Shown here piece after piece: positions 37,366-47,102 of a DNA stretch of 64,000 nucleotides (its first letter is position 1; every line of letters begins with the position of its first letter). This DNA comes from Microbulbifer agarilyticus S89 (lineage in GTDB: Bacteria > Pseudomonadota > Gammaproteobacteria > Pseudomonadales > Cellvibrionaceae). The stretch is taken from assembly GCF_000220505.1 (NCBI RefSeq), contig NZ_AFPJ01000009.1, positions 62,001-126,000 on the forward strand. Reading direction: 5' to 3'. Both the position numbers and the translations under genes were made by a program. Under the pieces are notes generated by a model. It saw only the letters and a list, made by a program, of their open reading frames with translations. It had not been told where the DNA came from and ran no database searches.

Positions 37366-37414
37366 AGTACCCTTAAAAAGTACCGGGGTAATTTGTTGCA
37401 AGGGAGCGAGTACC
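37366..37414. repeat. Three AGTACC direct repeats upstream of the lrp-like gene
   Basis: AGTACC occurs at 37366-37371, 37379-37384 and 37409-37414, the last two within AGTACCGG. The start-to-start spacings are 13 and 30 bases. They could be regulator sites in the promoter region of the Lrp-type gene, but the unit is short and chance is possible. Confidence 0.3.
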
Positions 37415-37463
37415 GGAGCAAGCAAAGGGAATACAAACCCGATTTATGGAGCTTTGTAGAACT

Positions 37464-37934
37464 ATGTCTTCACTCGACGCTATTGATCGACAACTTCTTG
37501 CCATCTTGCAATCTGATGTTAGCCTCTCCATCGAGGAGCTGGCCGAGCGTGTGGGCCTCACGAAGACCCCCTGCTGGCGCCGGATACAGAAGCTGGAGAA
37601 AAGCGGCATTATTCGTCGCAAGGTCGCCCTGCTGGATGCCGAGGTACTCGGCCTTCCGGTATCGGTGTTTGCACAGGTAAAAGCGAATCAGCACAGTGCT
37701 GAATGGGCCGACTCCTTTGCGCGCACAATGGCTGACCTGCCAGAAGTAGTCGAGTGCTATCGCCTTGCCGGTGACTACGATTACATCTTGCGCATCGTGG
37801 TCAGCGATGTGGCCGCCTACGACCAGTTTTACAAAAAGCTGATCGCCCACGCCGGCATTGCCGATGTGGCCTCCACGTTTGCCATGGAGCAGATCAAGAG
37901 CACCACCGAACTGCCCATACCCAGCGGCGAATGA
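37464..37934 (+). CDS. Lrp/AsnC family transcriptional regulator
   Basis: A 156-residue regulator with an N-terminal winged helix-turn-helix (IDRQLLAILQSDVSLSIEELAERVGLTKTPCWRRIQKLEKSGII, about 5-50) and a C-terminal RAM ligand-binding domain (about 65-145) with the usual PEVVECYRLAGDYDYILRIVV. The start MSSLDAIDRQLL at ATG 37464 is typical; an in-frame ATG at 37446 is an alternative. It precedes, on the same strand, a class V aminotransferase-fold gene by 72 bases, which may be its target. Ligand is unknown but usually an amino acid. Confidence 0.93.
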   Translation: MSSLDAIDRQLLAILQSDVSLSIEELAERVGLTKTPCWRRIQKLEKSGIIRRKVALLDAEVLGLPVSVFAQVKANQHSAEWADSFARTMADLPEVVECYRLAGDYDYILRIVVSDVAAYDQFYKKLIAHAGIADVASTFAMEQIKSTTELPIPSGE

Positions 37935-38006
37935 CGCCAGCTCAATGACTGATACAGCGTTGCACCCGCGGGCTCATCCCCGCGGGTGCCGTCCATTGAG
38001 GTCGCT

Positions 38007-39671
38007 ATGAATCATTCACACTCGGGGCAAAAATTTGCATCCACCTCCGACGAGATGGAAACCTTACTGCAGCGCATTCGCGACAATGTCATCGGCGAAC
38101 GCATGCCCATGCAAACCCCTTTCGGCGAACGGCCACTGATTTACGCAGACTACACGGCTTCCGGCCGCGCACTGCAGTTTGTCGAGGAGGCCATTCGCAA
38201 CAGGGTCCTGCCGTGGTATGCCAACACCCATACCGAAACCTCGGCGACCGGCCGCCAGACCATGGCATTCCGCGAACAGGCGCGCAGCGCTATTCGCAAA
38301 TCTGTCAATGCCAGTGACGAGCACGCGATTATTTTCTGCGGCGCGGGTGCCACTGCCGCCGTCAACCGCATGGTGGATTGCCTGGGTCTGCGGAAAGACC
38401 GCTACGGCAGCATCGGCGGAACCAGTGGGGCCATTCCCGACAGTGCGCGTCCGGTGGTATTCATCGGTCCCTATGAGCATCACTCGAACGATTTGCCCTG
38501 GCGGGAATCGGTCGCAGAAGTGGTGACCATCCCGCTCAATAGCATGGGTGCTGTTGACCTCGCTGCACTGCAGGCAGCGCTGGAACAGTACGCCGCACGT
38601 CCACTCAAAATCGGCAGCTTTTCCGCCGCATCGAACGTCACCGGTATTCGCACCGACACCGTTGCGGTCACGCGGCTTTTGCACCAGCACAATGCCCTGT
38701 CCTTCTGGGACTATGCGGCGGCCGCACCCTACGTAGACGTCGATGTACAGGGCAATGACACCCTCTCGAGCAAAGATGCATTGTTTATCTCTCCACATAA
38801 ATTTGTCGGGGGCCCCGGTACACCGGGCATCCTGATCGTGCGTCGCGCTTTATTACCGGAAAACCAACCTGCGGTAACTGGTGGTGGCACCGTGTCCTGG
38901 GTCAGCCCCGGACGGCACACCTACCTGCCCGCCGGCGAGCGACGCGAGGAGGCTGGCACACCCGCTATCGTGGAATCCGTGCGCGCAGGCATGATCTTCG
39001 CACTCAAAGATCAGGTGGGCTCAGACACGATTGAAGCGCGGGAAGCCCATTGGCTTGAACGCGTTTTCGCCCGCTGGGGAAGCAATCCAAACATAGAAAT
39101 CCTCGGAGGCACCAATGCGGAACGGGTAAGTATCGTGTCTTTGCATCTACTGCAGGATGGCAAGCCACTGCACTACGGTTTCGTTGTTGCGCTACTGAAC
39201 GACCTGTTTGGGATTCAGGTGCGCGGTGGCTGCTCCTGTGCCGGTCCCTACGGGCACCACCTGCTCCACCTAACGGATGAGCAGAGCATCGCCATTGAAA
39301 AGCTCGTCAGTGACGGCGAAAGTATTCTGAAGCCCGGCTGGGTACGCTTGAATTTTAATTACTTCCTGGATGAGGAGACCGTGGAATACCTCATCGATGC
39401 GATTGAACTGATCGCCGAGCACGGCCACCGGATGCTGCCCTTCTATCAGTACGATACGGCCGCCGGTGTCTGGCGCTATCAGGGGCAAGCACCGGTTCCA
39501 GCATTAGAGCTTGACCTCGATCCAGGCAGTGAAGCACCAGGCAAAGTCGCGTTACCGCTGCAGGAATATCTTGCCAAGGCGCGGCAGATAATCGCGAACC
39601 CGCCCGGCGAAATCTGCGCTCAGCCAATCCTGTCGAAAGAAGGAGAAGACCTGCGCTGGTTCCAACTGTAG
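38007..39671 (+). CDS. Class V aminotransferase-fold PLP-dependent enzyme
   Basis: A 554-residue PLP enzyme of the class V aminotransferase/cysteine desulfurase fold. The PLP lysine is in ISPHKFVGGPGTPG (K265). TGRQTMAFREQARSAIRKSV and SFSAASNVTGIRTD are family signatures. VRGGCSCAGPYGHHLL (C409, C411) aligns with the loop that carries the active Cys in desulfurases. It is longer than SufS or IscS (about 400) because of an extra C-terminal section of about 100 residues. GAGG precedes ATG 38007. Desulfurase, lyase or epimerase activity are all possible, so I name no reaction. Confidence 0.85.
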   Translation: MNHSHSGQKFASTSDEMETLLQRIRDNVIGERMPMQTPFGERPLIYADYTASGRALQFVEEAIRNRVLPWYANTHTETSATGRQTMAFREQARSAIRKSVNASDEHAIIFCGAGATAAVNRMVDCLGLRKDRYGSIGGTSGAIPDSARPVVFIGPYEHHSNDLPWRESVAEVVTIPLNSMGAVDLAALQAALEQYAARPLKIGSFSAASNVTGIRTDTVAVTRLLHQHNALSFWDYAAAAPYVDVDVQGNDTLSSKDALFISPHKFVGGPGTPGILIVRRALLPENQPAVTGGGTVSWVSPGRHTYLPAGERREEAGTPAIVESVRAGMIFALKDQVGSDTIEAREAHWLERVFARWGSNPNIEILGGTNAERVSIVSLHLLQDGKPLHYGFVVALLNDLFGIQVRGGCSCAGPYGHHLLHLTDEQSIAIEKLVSDGESILKPGWVRLNFNYFLDEETVEYLIDAIELIAEHGHRMLPFYQYDTAAGVWRYQGQAPVPALELDLDPGSEAPGKVALPLQEYLAKARQIIANPPGEICAQPILSKEGEDLRWFQL

Positions 39672-39818
39672 CGAGTGACATTTCGCGTCGGCCCTGGATC
39701 TGACCTGGCTTTAAAGCAATTGCCAGAACTCGATCTAAACCTGCCCATTGAAAACAGGTCACCACAACACAGATAATACCGGACAGAGTCATTTTCCAGT
39801 CTGCTACAAGGATGCGCA

Positions 39819-40988
39819 GTGCCTGAGACCTCCCTGTTCCAGTCATTTTTCCTCATATTCAGCGGCGCAGCAGTGGTTGCCTCACTGGCGTTGTGGGGAC
39901 GACAGCCATTACTCGTCGCCTATATTGCCCTCGGCTGCCTGCTGGGCCCGTCGGTGTTTGGTATCGTCGACAATGTTGCGCTAATGGCAGAGATGTCGAG
40001 TATCGGCATTGTTTTCCTGCTGTTCCTGCTCGGCCTCGATATGCAACCGAAGGCCCTGATGTCGGTGCTGCGCAAGGCGACCTTTGTTGGGCTGATCAGC
40101 TGTGCAGTGTTTCTGGCTCTGGGTTACGGTATCGGTCGCGTCTTCGGCTTCACCACGATTGAGTCCTGGGTGATCGGTATGGCGATGATGTTCTCCAGTA
40201 CCATCATCGGCATCAAATTACTGCCGACCACCGTCCTGCACCACAAGCACCTGGGTGAAATGATGGTTGGCCTGCTCCTGTTTCAGGATTTCGTCGCGAT
40301 CACCTGCCTGATGATCCTGCTCAGTGGCAGCACCGGCTCGGTGGATTTCGCCCGCTTGGGAATTTCCTTCGCGGCACTGCCGCTACTCATTGGCTTTGCC
40401 TGGGCCGCCGTGCGCTACGTATTGCAGCCATTGCTGGCGAAGTTCGACCGCTTCCACGAGTACGTTTTTTTGCTTGCACTGGGCTGGTGCCTGGGCCTTG
40501 CGGAGCTGGCAGAAGTAGTGGGTTTATCTCGGGAGATCGGTGCTTTTATTGCGGGCATTACCCTGGCAACCAGCCCTATTTCGCAGTACATCGCACTTAG
40601 CCTAAAGCCTCTGCGCGACTTCTTCCTAATCCTGTTCTTCTTCAGCCTCGGCGCCCAGTTTCATCTGGATATGGTGCCAGAGATCGCCGTCCCCGCACTG
40701 GTCGCAGCCTCTGCGGTGCTAATTATCAAACCGGTGGTGTTCCGCTATCTGCTCGGACAACAGAGTGAACGCAAAATACTCGCCTGGGATATCGGCTTCC
40801 GGCTGGGGCAAATCAGCGAATTTTCGCTGTTGATCGCCTTTCTTGCGGCGAGCCAGCAGCTCATTGGCAGCAAGGCATCGCACCTGATTCAGGCAACCGC
40901 GATTCTCACCTTCCTGGTGTCGTCGTACATCGTTGTGCTGAACTTCCCCAATCCTATCGCGATCAAAGATCACTTGCGGCGCGACTGA
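39819..40988 (+). CDS. CPA2-type cation:proton antiporter, membrane domain only
   Basis: A 389-residue Na+/H+ exchanger-fold protein (CPA2, related to KefB/KefC) with about 12 transmembrane segments. The family stretches FLLFLLGLDMQPKAL and SREIGAFIAGITLATSPI are present. It ends right after the membrane domain with FPNPIAIKDHLRRD, so the cytosolic NAD-binding (RCK/TrkA-N) domain of full-length KefB/C is absent. GTG 39819 follows AAGGA at six bases. It is convergent with the RND permease gene. K+ or Na+ specificity cannot be told. Confidence 0.9.
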   Translation: MPETSLFQSFFLIFSGAAVVASLALWGRQPLLVAYIALGCLLGPSVFGIVDNVALMAEMSSIGIVFLLFLLGLDMQPKALMSVLRKATFVGLISCAVFLALGYGIGRVFGFTTIESWVIGMAMMFSSTIIGIKLLPTTVLHHKHLGEMMVGLLLFQDFVAITCLMILLSGSTGSVDFARLGISFAALPLLIGFAWAAVRYVLQPLLAKFDRFHEYVFLLALGWCLGLAELAEVVGLSREIGAFIAGITLATSPISQYIALSLKPLRDFFLILFFFSLGAQFHLDMVPEIAVPALVAASAVLIIKPVVFRYLLGQQSERKILAWDIGFRLGQISEFSLLIAFLAASQQLIGSKASHLIQATAILTFLVSSYIVVLNFPNPIAIKDHLRRD

Positions 40989-41008
40989 CCGCACCCCGGG
41001 CCAAGGCC

Positions 41009-44000
41009 TCACTTTGCGGCTCGGCGCAATGCATGGTGCTTCAGCATGCCGAACAGGGCCGGGATGTCACGGGAAAACATCAGGTACAGGCAGGGAACCA
41101 GCAGCAAGGAAATCGCCGTAGCCGCCAGTATCCCGTAGCCCAGGGAGATGGCCATGGGAATCATAAACTTGGCCTGTACCGACTTTTCAAAAATCATCGG
41201 CACTAGGCCGCAAAACGTGGTTACCGTGGTCAGTACAATTGGTCGGAAACGCCGGGCAGCGGCGGCTTTGATGGCATCGGTAATTGCCACACCCTGCATC
41301 CGCAGGCGGTTGCCATATTCAATCATCACCAGCGTGTCGTTGATCACCACCCCCGCCAGCGCCACCATGCCAAGCAAGCTCACCATGCTGAGCCCATAGC
41401 CCATGATCAGGTGGCCCAGAATTGCGCCAATAACACCAAACGGGATGGCCACCATCACCGTAAGCGGTTGGATATAACTCTTTAACGGAATCGCCAATAG
41501 AAAATACAGCACCGCCAGTGTCAGCGTGAATGTCATCCCCAGTGATGAGAGGCCCTCACGTTCATCCGCTTGTCTCCCCTCGTAGGACAGGCTCAGTCCC
41601 GGATACTGCGCCAGCAATTGCGGCACCAGTGTCTGCTCAAGCTCGTTGATCACCAGCGCAGCCTGGTCTGCAGGCTCAACCTCTGCGGTCACCTTCATGA
41701 CCCGTCGGCCCTCGCGACGATCGATGGTGGCAAAAGCACGCCCCTGTTCGACCAGCACCAGATCCGGTAGTGGCAACCACACGCCGTTGCCGGTACGGAT
41801 CATGATGTTATCTACATCGTCCAGCGTCACCCGTTCCTCTTCTGGCAAGCGCACCATCACCTTTACCTGATCGCGCCCACGCTGCTGACGCAGCGCCTCG
41901 GCACCATACAGAGAGGCGCGTAGCTGGCGCCCTATTTCTTCGGCGGTCAGGCCGAGGCTTTTTGCGGTATCGGTCAGGGTCAGGTCAAGCTGGCGCTTTC
42001 CTTGCGAAACCCCGGCATCGATATCGCCCACTGCGAGAAAGCCAGACAATCCTGCGGCCAACTGTTGCGCGGCCTCGTCCAGCAAATCGGTGTCGGTGTG
42101 TCGCAGCTCAATGGTGAGCGCAGGCCCGGCACCGGGACCACCGTGATCACTGGCGAAACTCGAACTGAGCGCGCCCGGCACGGTGCCCACTTGGCGCCGC
42201 CACCGGCGTACAAAATCTCCCGTTGAAACCTCGCGCTGATCACCAGGCGTCAGGTAAACATCAACCTGTACGGTATCGTCACGGATCAGGCCACGCATGC
42301 CGATAAACACACCTTCCCTGCCCGTGTCGTCGAGGATGACATCTGCAGCACCCATGATCTGCATGCGCGCGCGTTCCAGCTGTGCTTCCGCAGTGCCGGG
42401 AGGAAATGTCACCTGCACCCGGCCGGTATCTCGCTCCACCCGCGGCATCAGGGTAAACCCCATACGACCACTGGCGGCATAGCCTGTCATTACGATAAGA
42501 ATGGAAATCGCCAGGGATATGGTGAAGTAGCGATGCCGTACGCAAGTGTCGAGCAAGGGTTTGAAGCGTCGCTCGACGAAGCGGTCCAAACCGCGCGCCA
42601 CCATTTTCTGGCGGGCCGCCAAGCGTCGCGCCGAGCGACTCCGGTGGCCGCGTTTGGAATGCGCCAAATGTGCCGGCAGGATAAACAGCGCTTCTATCCA
42701 AGACACAACGAATACGGACCCCACCACAAACGGGATAACGCCAAAGATCTTGCCCATAAACCCGGGCAATTGGCTCAGGGGGATAAAAGCAACGATATTG
42801 GTGAGAATCGCAAAGGTCAGCGGTACCGCCACCTGACGAGCACCCGCCACGGCCGCATCGAAATTGCTGTATCCGCGCTGGCGCCACTCGTAAATATTTT
42901 CGCCGGCAATAATCGCATCATCGACTACGATGCCCAACGCAATAATGAACGCAAACATGCTGACCATGTTGATCGATATGTCGATCCAGGGCAGGAACAG
43001 TAATGCTCCCAGGAAACTGATCGGAATACCCAGGGTCACCCAAAATGCGAGGCGCAATTCGAGGAAGATCCCCAGAACCACAAACACCAGCAGTAGGCCG
43101 ATAAAGCCATTTTTCAATAACAGAGACAGGCGTTCTTTGAATATTTGCGAGTCGTCATCGCGTACCGTGACAAAAACTCCCGGCGGCAGGCTTTGGCGCA
43201 CGTCATCGAGTACCGCGTGGGTAGCCTTGCTCACGCTCATCGGCGTTTGGTCACCAATCCGGAATACGTCGATGCCGGCCGCCGGTTCGCCGTTGAACAC
43301 CATATTGCGCGGCTCATCCACCAGCGCGTCACGAATTGTGGCGATATCACCCAAACGCACCGTACCGCCGCCGGGGCTTTGCGCCACCGCGATATCGCCA
43401 AACTGTCGGGCCCAGTCCTTGCGTTCGGTGACCCGCACGAGGATTTCTCCGGCCTCAGACTTCACCCCGCCGGCAGGCACATCGACCGCCGCGTTGCGCA
43501 CCAGTTGAGAGATCAGGGGCAAGGAGAGGTTGTAGCGCCGCAAATCGTCTCGATGTACCTCGATCGCAACCTCATAATCACGTACCCCATAGGCCTCGAG
43601 CTGGGTGATATCTGGATGCGCTTCCAGTTTGTCGTACACCTGCATGACGAAAGCGCGTAGGGTCCGATCGTCGACATTGCCGTGTACCACAATATCGAGC
43701 ACATCCCGTTTGCGCTCGACGAGACTTACTTGTGGGCGCTCGATATCCGTTGGAAAGGTCGACACGCGATCAATCGCAGCCTGTACGTCCTGAAAAACCT
43801 TGTTCGCATCGGCGTCTTCCTCCAATTCGATGGTAAGACTCGCACTACCCTCACTGGCGCTACCGCGCAACTCCTTGATTCCCACGAGGCCAGTTACCGC
43901 CTGTTCTGCGGGCACCAGCACGCCCCGCTCCACCTCTTCCGGACTGGCACCCGGATATGAAATATTTACCGTAATCAAATCCAGGCTGAATTCCGGGAAT

Positions 44001-44164
44001 ACCTCCTTTTTGATGGTGAGAGAAAAAATCAGACCGCCAATCAAAAACACCAGCATCAACAGATTTGCCGTGACATGGTTGTGGGCCATCCAGGCGATCG
44101 CACCGCGCGAGGTATCGATTGGGGGGCGCTTGCCGCGAAACAGGGGGTCGTTAGGATTGCTCAT
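41009..44164 (-). CDS. RND efflux transporter permease subunit
   Basis: A 1051-residue inner-membrane proton-driven pump of the resistance-nodulation-division family. It has the expected 12 transmembrane helices in two halves and two large periplasmic loops. The proton-relay Asp pair is in GIVVDDAIIAGENI (about 417-418), and the second half has MGYGLSMVSLLGMVALAGVVINDTLVMIEY. This arrangement points to the hydrophobe/amphiphile efflux type, not a heavy-metal pump. Its ATG overlaps the adaptor stop by four bases. It is the last gene of a three-gene efflux operon. Substrates cannot be inferred. Confidence 0.95.
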   Translation of the reverse strand: MSNPNDPLFRGKRPPIDTSRGAIAWMAHNHVTANLLMLVFLIGGLIFSLTIKKEVFPEFSLDLITVNISYPGASPEEVERGVLVPAEQAVTGLVGIKELRGSASEGSASLTIELEEDADANKVFQDVQAAIDRVSTFPTDIERPQVSLVERKRDVLDIVVHGNVDDRTLRAFVMQVYDKLEAHPDITQLEAYGVRDYEVAIEVHRDDLRRYNLSLPLISQLVRNAAVDVPAGGVKSEAGEILVRVTERKDWARQFGDIAVAQSPGGGTVRLGDIATIRDALVDEPRNMVFNGEPAAGIDVFRIGDQTPMSVSKATHAVLDDVRQSLPPGVFVTVRDDDSQIFKERLSLLLKNGFIGLLLVFVVLGIFLELRLAFWVTLGIPISFLGALLFLPWIDISINMVSMFAFIIALGIVVDDAIIAGENIYEWRQRGYSNFDAAVAGARQVAVPLTFAILTNIVAFIPLSQLPGFMGKIFGVIPFVVGSVFVVSWIEALFILPAHLAHSKRGHRSRSARRLAARQKMVARGLDRFVERRFKPLLDTCVRHRYFTISLAISILIVMTGYAASGRMGFTLMPRVERDTGRVQVTFPPGTAEAQLERARMQIMGAADVILDDTGREGVFIGMRGLIRDDTVQVDVYLTPGDQREVSTGDFVRRWRRQVGTVPGALSSSFASDHGGPGAGPALTIELRHTDTDLLDEAAQQLAAGLSGFLAVGDIDAGVSQGKRQLDLTLTDTAKSLGLTAEEIGRQLRASLYGAEALRQQRGRDQVKVMVRLPEEERVTLDDVDNIMIRTGNGVWLPLPDLVLVEQGRAFATIDRREGRRVMKVTAEVEPADQAALVINELEQTLVPQLLAQYPGLSLSYEGRQADEREGLSSLGMTFTLTLAVLYFLLAIPLKSYIQPLTVMVAIPFGVIGAILGHLIMGYGLSMVSLLGMVALAGVVINDTLVMIEYGNRLRMQGVAITDAIKAAAARRFRPIVLTTVTTFCGLVPMIFEKSVQAKFMIPMAISLGYGILAATAISLLLVPCLYLMFSRDIPALFGMLKHHALRRAAK

Positions 44165-45450
44165 CCACGCTCACCATCTGTGCCTTTCTCGATGGACTCT
44201 GGTGATTGCTCGGGGAGCTCAGGCGGTGGCGGCACGTCTCGCGAACTCGCAGGCTTGTTGCGCCGCCGTAACTCGGGATTGTCGGAATAGATTGGGTGCC
44301 CTGACGGCGCTGAACCTTTCCTGGTACGCACCGGCATATTCTCGGTAACGGCGGTAAGACGTGTGGTCACGAGCTGTTCGCCGCCACTCAAACCACTTTG
44401 CAGCACCGCATACTCCCCGTCGAAGTGCGATACCACGACCGGCTGGATCTGCAACTTGCCATCATCCACAACCCACACCCGGTTGCCATCCTGCAGCGCG
44501 GTCAGAGGAATACGTACTTGCTCGCCCGCACTGCGGCCTGTGATTTCTACCCGCGCAAGGTCATTCAGCAGCAGGCGCGGTTCACCGGGGTTTTCCATAC
44601 TCAGGGGATCGGCCAGTTCAATCAGTACCCGCCCCAACCGGCCCTGCTCTTCCAGAACCGGAATGACACGAACAAATTCACCCGCCCGCGATTCACCCAA
44701 AGGCCACTGACTGCCATAAATACGAACTTTTGCGCTAGGGGTGTTGAGCTGTGGTAACTGTCGAGCGGGCACCTCCACTTCTATCTGGAAGCGGTCGGCG
44801 CCGGCGACGGTATACATGACCCTGCCCGGTGCGACCCGATCGCCGACATCCACACTCCGGGCCACCAGCAAGGCGTTAAACGGTGCGCTTATTTGGGTCA
44901 ACCTCAGGTCGCGCTCGGCCAGTTTTACCTGCGCTTGCGCCGCGTCCACTCGGGCCTGGGCGGCAGCAAGCTGAGGTTCGCGCAGTACCAGCGAAAGGTC
45001 GGCGTCAGGCAGTGAGCTGCCGAGCAACTCGTACTCTTCCTCCGCAACCAGGCGCTGCCCCTGCTCCTGCTGGAGTTCCGCGCGCCGCTCCGCCAGTGCA
45101 CTGCGCGCCGACTGCAACGCAAGCTGATAGGGTTCACGCTCAATCTGCAAAAGCCGCTCGCCTTTGGCAACGGTCGCACCCGGCCCGAGATCGTAATTCA
45201 ACCACTCTACCCGCCCCTCCACCTGCGGTTGCAATTCAACCTCCTCACGGGCGGACACCTTGCCGAGAGCCTGGATGGTGAGGGGAAATTCACCACGCTG
45301 CGCTTGCGTCACTTCAACCAGCAAGGGCGGCGCCTTGCGCTCACCCCGCTGCATGGTCGGTTTTTCCCGCAGCAGCCAACTGGAGACGGCAGACGCCAGC
45401 ACGATCAGCACGATCGGAATGGCTATATTCCAGTTGATTTTATTTAGCAT
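44161..45450 (-). CDS. RND efflux periplasmic adaptor subunit
   Basis: A 429-residue membrane fusion protein that bridges pump and outer-membrane channel. An N-terminal membrane anchor (about residues 8-27) has no lipobox. It is followed by the split biotinyl-lipoyl domain (GKVSAREEVELQPQVEGRVEWL and ITQISAPFNA-like segments), a coiled-coil hairpin (about 105-185) and beta-barrel domains. The tail after about residue 395 is Arg/Pro/Glu-rich and probably disordered. It lies between the channel gene (63 bases away) and the permease gene (four-base overlap). Confidence 0.93.
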   Translation of the reverse strand: MLNKINWNIAIPIVLIVLASAVSSWLLREKPTMQRGERKAPPLLVEVTQAQRGEFPLTIQALGKVSAREEVELQPQVEGRVEWLNYDLGPGATVAKGERLLQIEREPYQLALQSARSALAERRAELQQEQGQRLVAEEEYELLGSSLPDADLSLVLREPQLAAAQARVDAAQAQVKLAERDLRLTQISAPFNALLVARSVDVGDRVAPGRVMYTVAGADRFQIEVEVPARQLPQLNTPSAKVRIYGSQWPLGESRAGEFVRVIPVLEEQGRLGRVLIELADPLSMENPGEPRLLLNDLARVEITGRSAGEQVRIPLTALQDGNRVWVVDDGKLQIQPVVVSHFDGEYAVLQSGLSGGEQLVTTRLTAVTENMPVRTRKGSAPSGHPIYSDNPELRRRNKPASSRDVPPPPELPEQSPESIEKGTDGERG

Positions 45451-45513
45451 TAAAGCTCCGGCTATTCGGCCCAGGGGCCGATTGATCTTCCAGTGTGTGC
45501 CAAGTTGCTGCGC

Positions 45514-46977
45514 TCAATCCATCTGGCCGCTGTAGATATCCAGCTCCACGGGTAACGGCTCGGGCAGATCTTCTATGGGCAATCCCCCCGACAATGCGCG
45601 ATATAAGGTGACCCTGTTTTCCAGCAGCTCGCGCCGCGCGGTCAAAAGTTCACGCTGTAACAACTGTTGGTTATTTGTCGACGACAGGACATTGAGGAAA
45701 TCTACAGAGCCCTTGCCATAGGCGCGACGCTGACGCAACGTAATCTGGTCTGCCAGCTGCGTGCGGGTTTCCAGGTAGGACAATCGCGTTCGAATCGCGT
45801 GCTCGTTAATCAGTGCCTGCTCCACCTCGGAAAGTGCCTGCATGACCGTGTTGCGAAACATGGCCCAGCGCTCCTGCTCCGCAGCGGCCTGCTCGCGCTT
45901 GCGTGCAGCCAGGTTACCGCCATCAAAAATTACGCCTTCCAACGCGACACTCAGGTTGAGCAACCAGTCATTGGCGATATCTGAGATCGAGGTGCCACCG
46001 CCCGAGAAAAACATATCGAAGGACAGGGTCGGCAACCGCTCGGCCCAAGCCTGCGCAGACAGGTAGTGCCCCTGCAACACTTCTCGCTGGGCCCGTTGCA
46101 CATCCGGCCGACGCAACAGCAGAGCTGTGGGAAAACCCGTGTCGGGCAGTGCGGGCAAGACCGGCAAACCGGTATCGATAAAAGCGGCAGGTGGCAGCGC
46201 TTCCGCACTTAGCCCCAGCAAGGCCGCCAGCTGGGTCACCAGTAGGTCGGCGTTCGCGCGACTTTGATCAAGATCCTGCTGCGATTGCTCGACCAGCTGC
46301 CGTTGCTGCAACACATCGGCTGCGGCAATAATCCCGCTACCGAAGCGCAATTCCAGCGCACGCAGGGTTTTCTGATTCACATCAAGTTGTGCGGTCAACA
46401 GATGCGCCTGCCCCCGCTGCTCCTGTAACTGCAGCCAAACACCGGCAACTTCAGCGGCGAGGCTCAGCGCGGCGGTCTGTACATTCATTTGCTGTGCCAG
46501 GCGGCCGGCCTCTGCCGCACGCGCGCCACTGCGTACCCGCCCCCATAAATCAATCTCATAGCTCGCCGCCAAATTGCCGGTCCAGGTATTCCCCTGGTTC
46601 TCACCACTGGCAAAATCGAAGCCATCGGTAGCCGAGCGCTTTTGCTCCGTGTTTTCGAGCCGCCCGCTCAACCGCGGCCAGAAGCCACTGCGGGCCTGTG
46701 CTGCCAGTGCGTCCGCCTGCGCCAGGCGCCAGTAGGTGGATTGCAAGTCCGGATTCTCCGCCAGTGCATGGTCAACCAAGGCATCGAGCCGCGGATCGCC
46801 AAAGCTCTGCCACCAGCGTTGATCGGTGTGTCCATTACCACTGGCTATAAACTGGTCGGGCAAGCCAAGCGCTTCTTGCGCGAGCCCGGGTGGTAAAGGA
46901 GGCGCCCCACTGCACCCGGCAAGGCCCAGGGCTGCCAGCAATCCAGTTACGGCAATAAGTTTTGGCAGTTCGTCCAT
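45514..46977 (-). CDS. NodT-family outer-membrane efflux lipoprotein
   Basis: A 487-residue outer-membrane factor (TolC/OprM fold) forming the exit duct of the RND pump. The signal peptide ends in a lipobox LAGC (Cys 22), so it is lipid-anchored. Two repeats of the outer-membrane efflux domain follow, with QRWWQSFGDPRLDALVDHAL and ASYEIDLWGRVRSGARAA as NodT-type markers. It is the first gene of the operon, an order often seen for self-contained efflux systems. No regulator gene lies beside it, so control is not visible. Confidence 0.94.
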   Translation of the reverse strand: MDELPKLIAVTGLLAALGLAGCSGAPPLPPGLAQEALGLPDQFIASGNGHTDQRWWQSFGDPRLDALVDHALAENPDLQSTYWRLAQADALAAQARSGFWPRLSGRLENTEQKRSATDGFDFASGENQGNTWTGNLAASYEIDLWGRVRSGARAAEAGRLAQQMNVQTAALSLAAEVAGVWLQLQEQRGQAHLLTAQLDVNQKTLRALELRFGSGIIAAADVLQQRQLVEQSQQDLDQSRANADLLVTQLAALLGLSAEALPPAAFIDTGLPVLPALPDTGFPTALLLRRPDVQRAQREVLQGHYLSAQAWAERLPTLSFDMFFSGGGTSISDIANDWLLNLSVALEGVIFDGGNLAARKREQAAAEQERWAMFRNTVMQALSEVEQALINEHAIRTRLSYLETRTQLADQITLRQRRAYGKGSVDFLNVLSSTNNQQLLQRELLTARRELLENRVTLYRALSGGLPIEDLPEPLPVELDIYSGQMD

Positions 46978-47102
46978 GAAGCCCGCTTGCCTTAGCCTAA
47001 GGTCCTAGACACGTATATTTTCATTATCAAAGCCAATATCCCGGGCACCAACACGATTTACCTTTGTTTACCCGAGCATCCACTTCTGGACCGTCCGGCC
47101 AA

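Noticed and set aside
42146-42160. Another GTGATCAC, inside the RND permease gene
   Set aside because: It is in coding DNA and lacks the flanking A-runs shared by the two promoter copies; an 8-base palindrome is expected now and then by chance.
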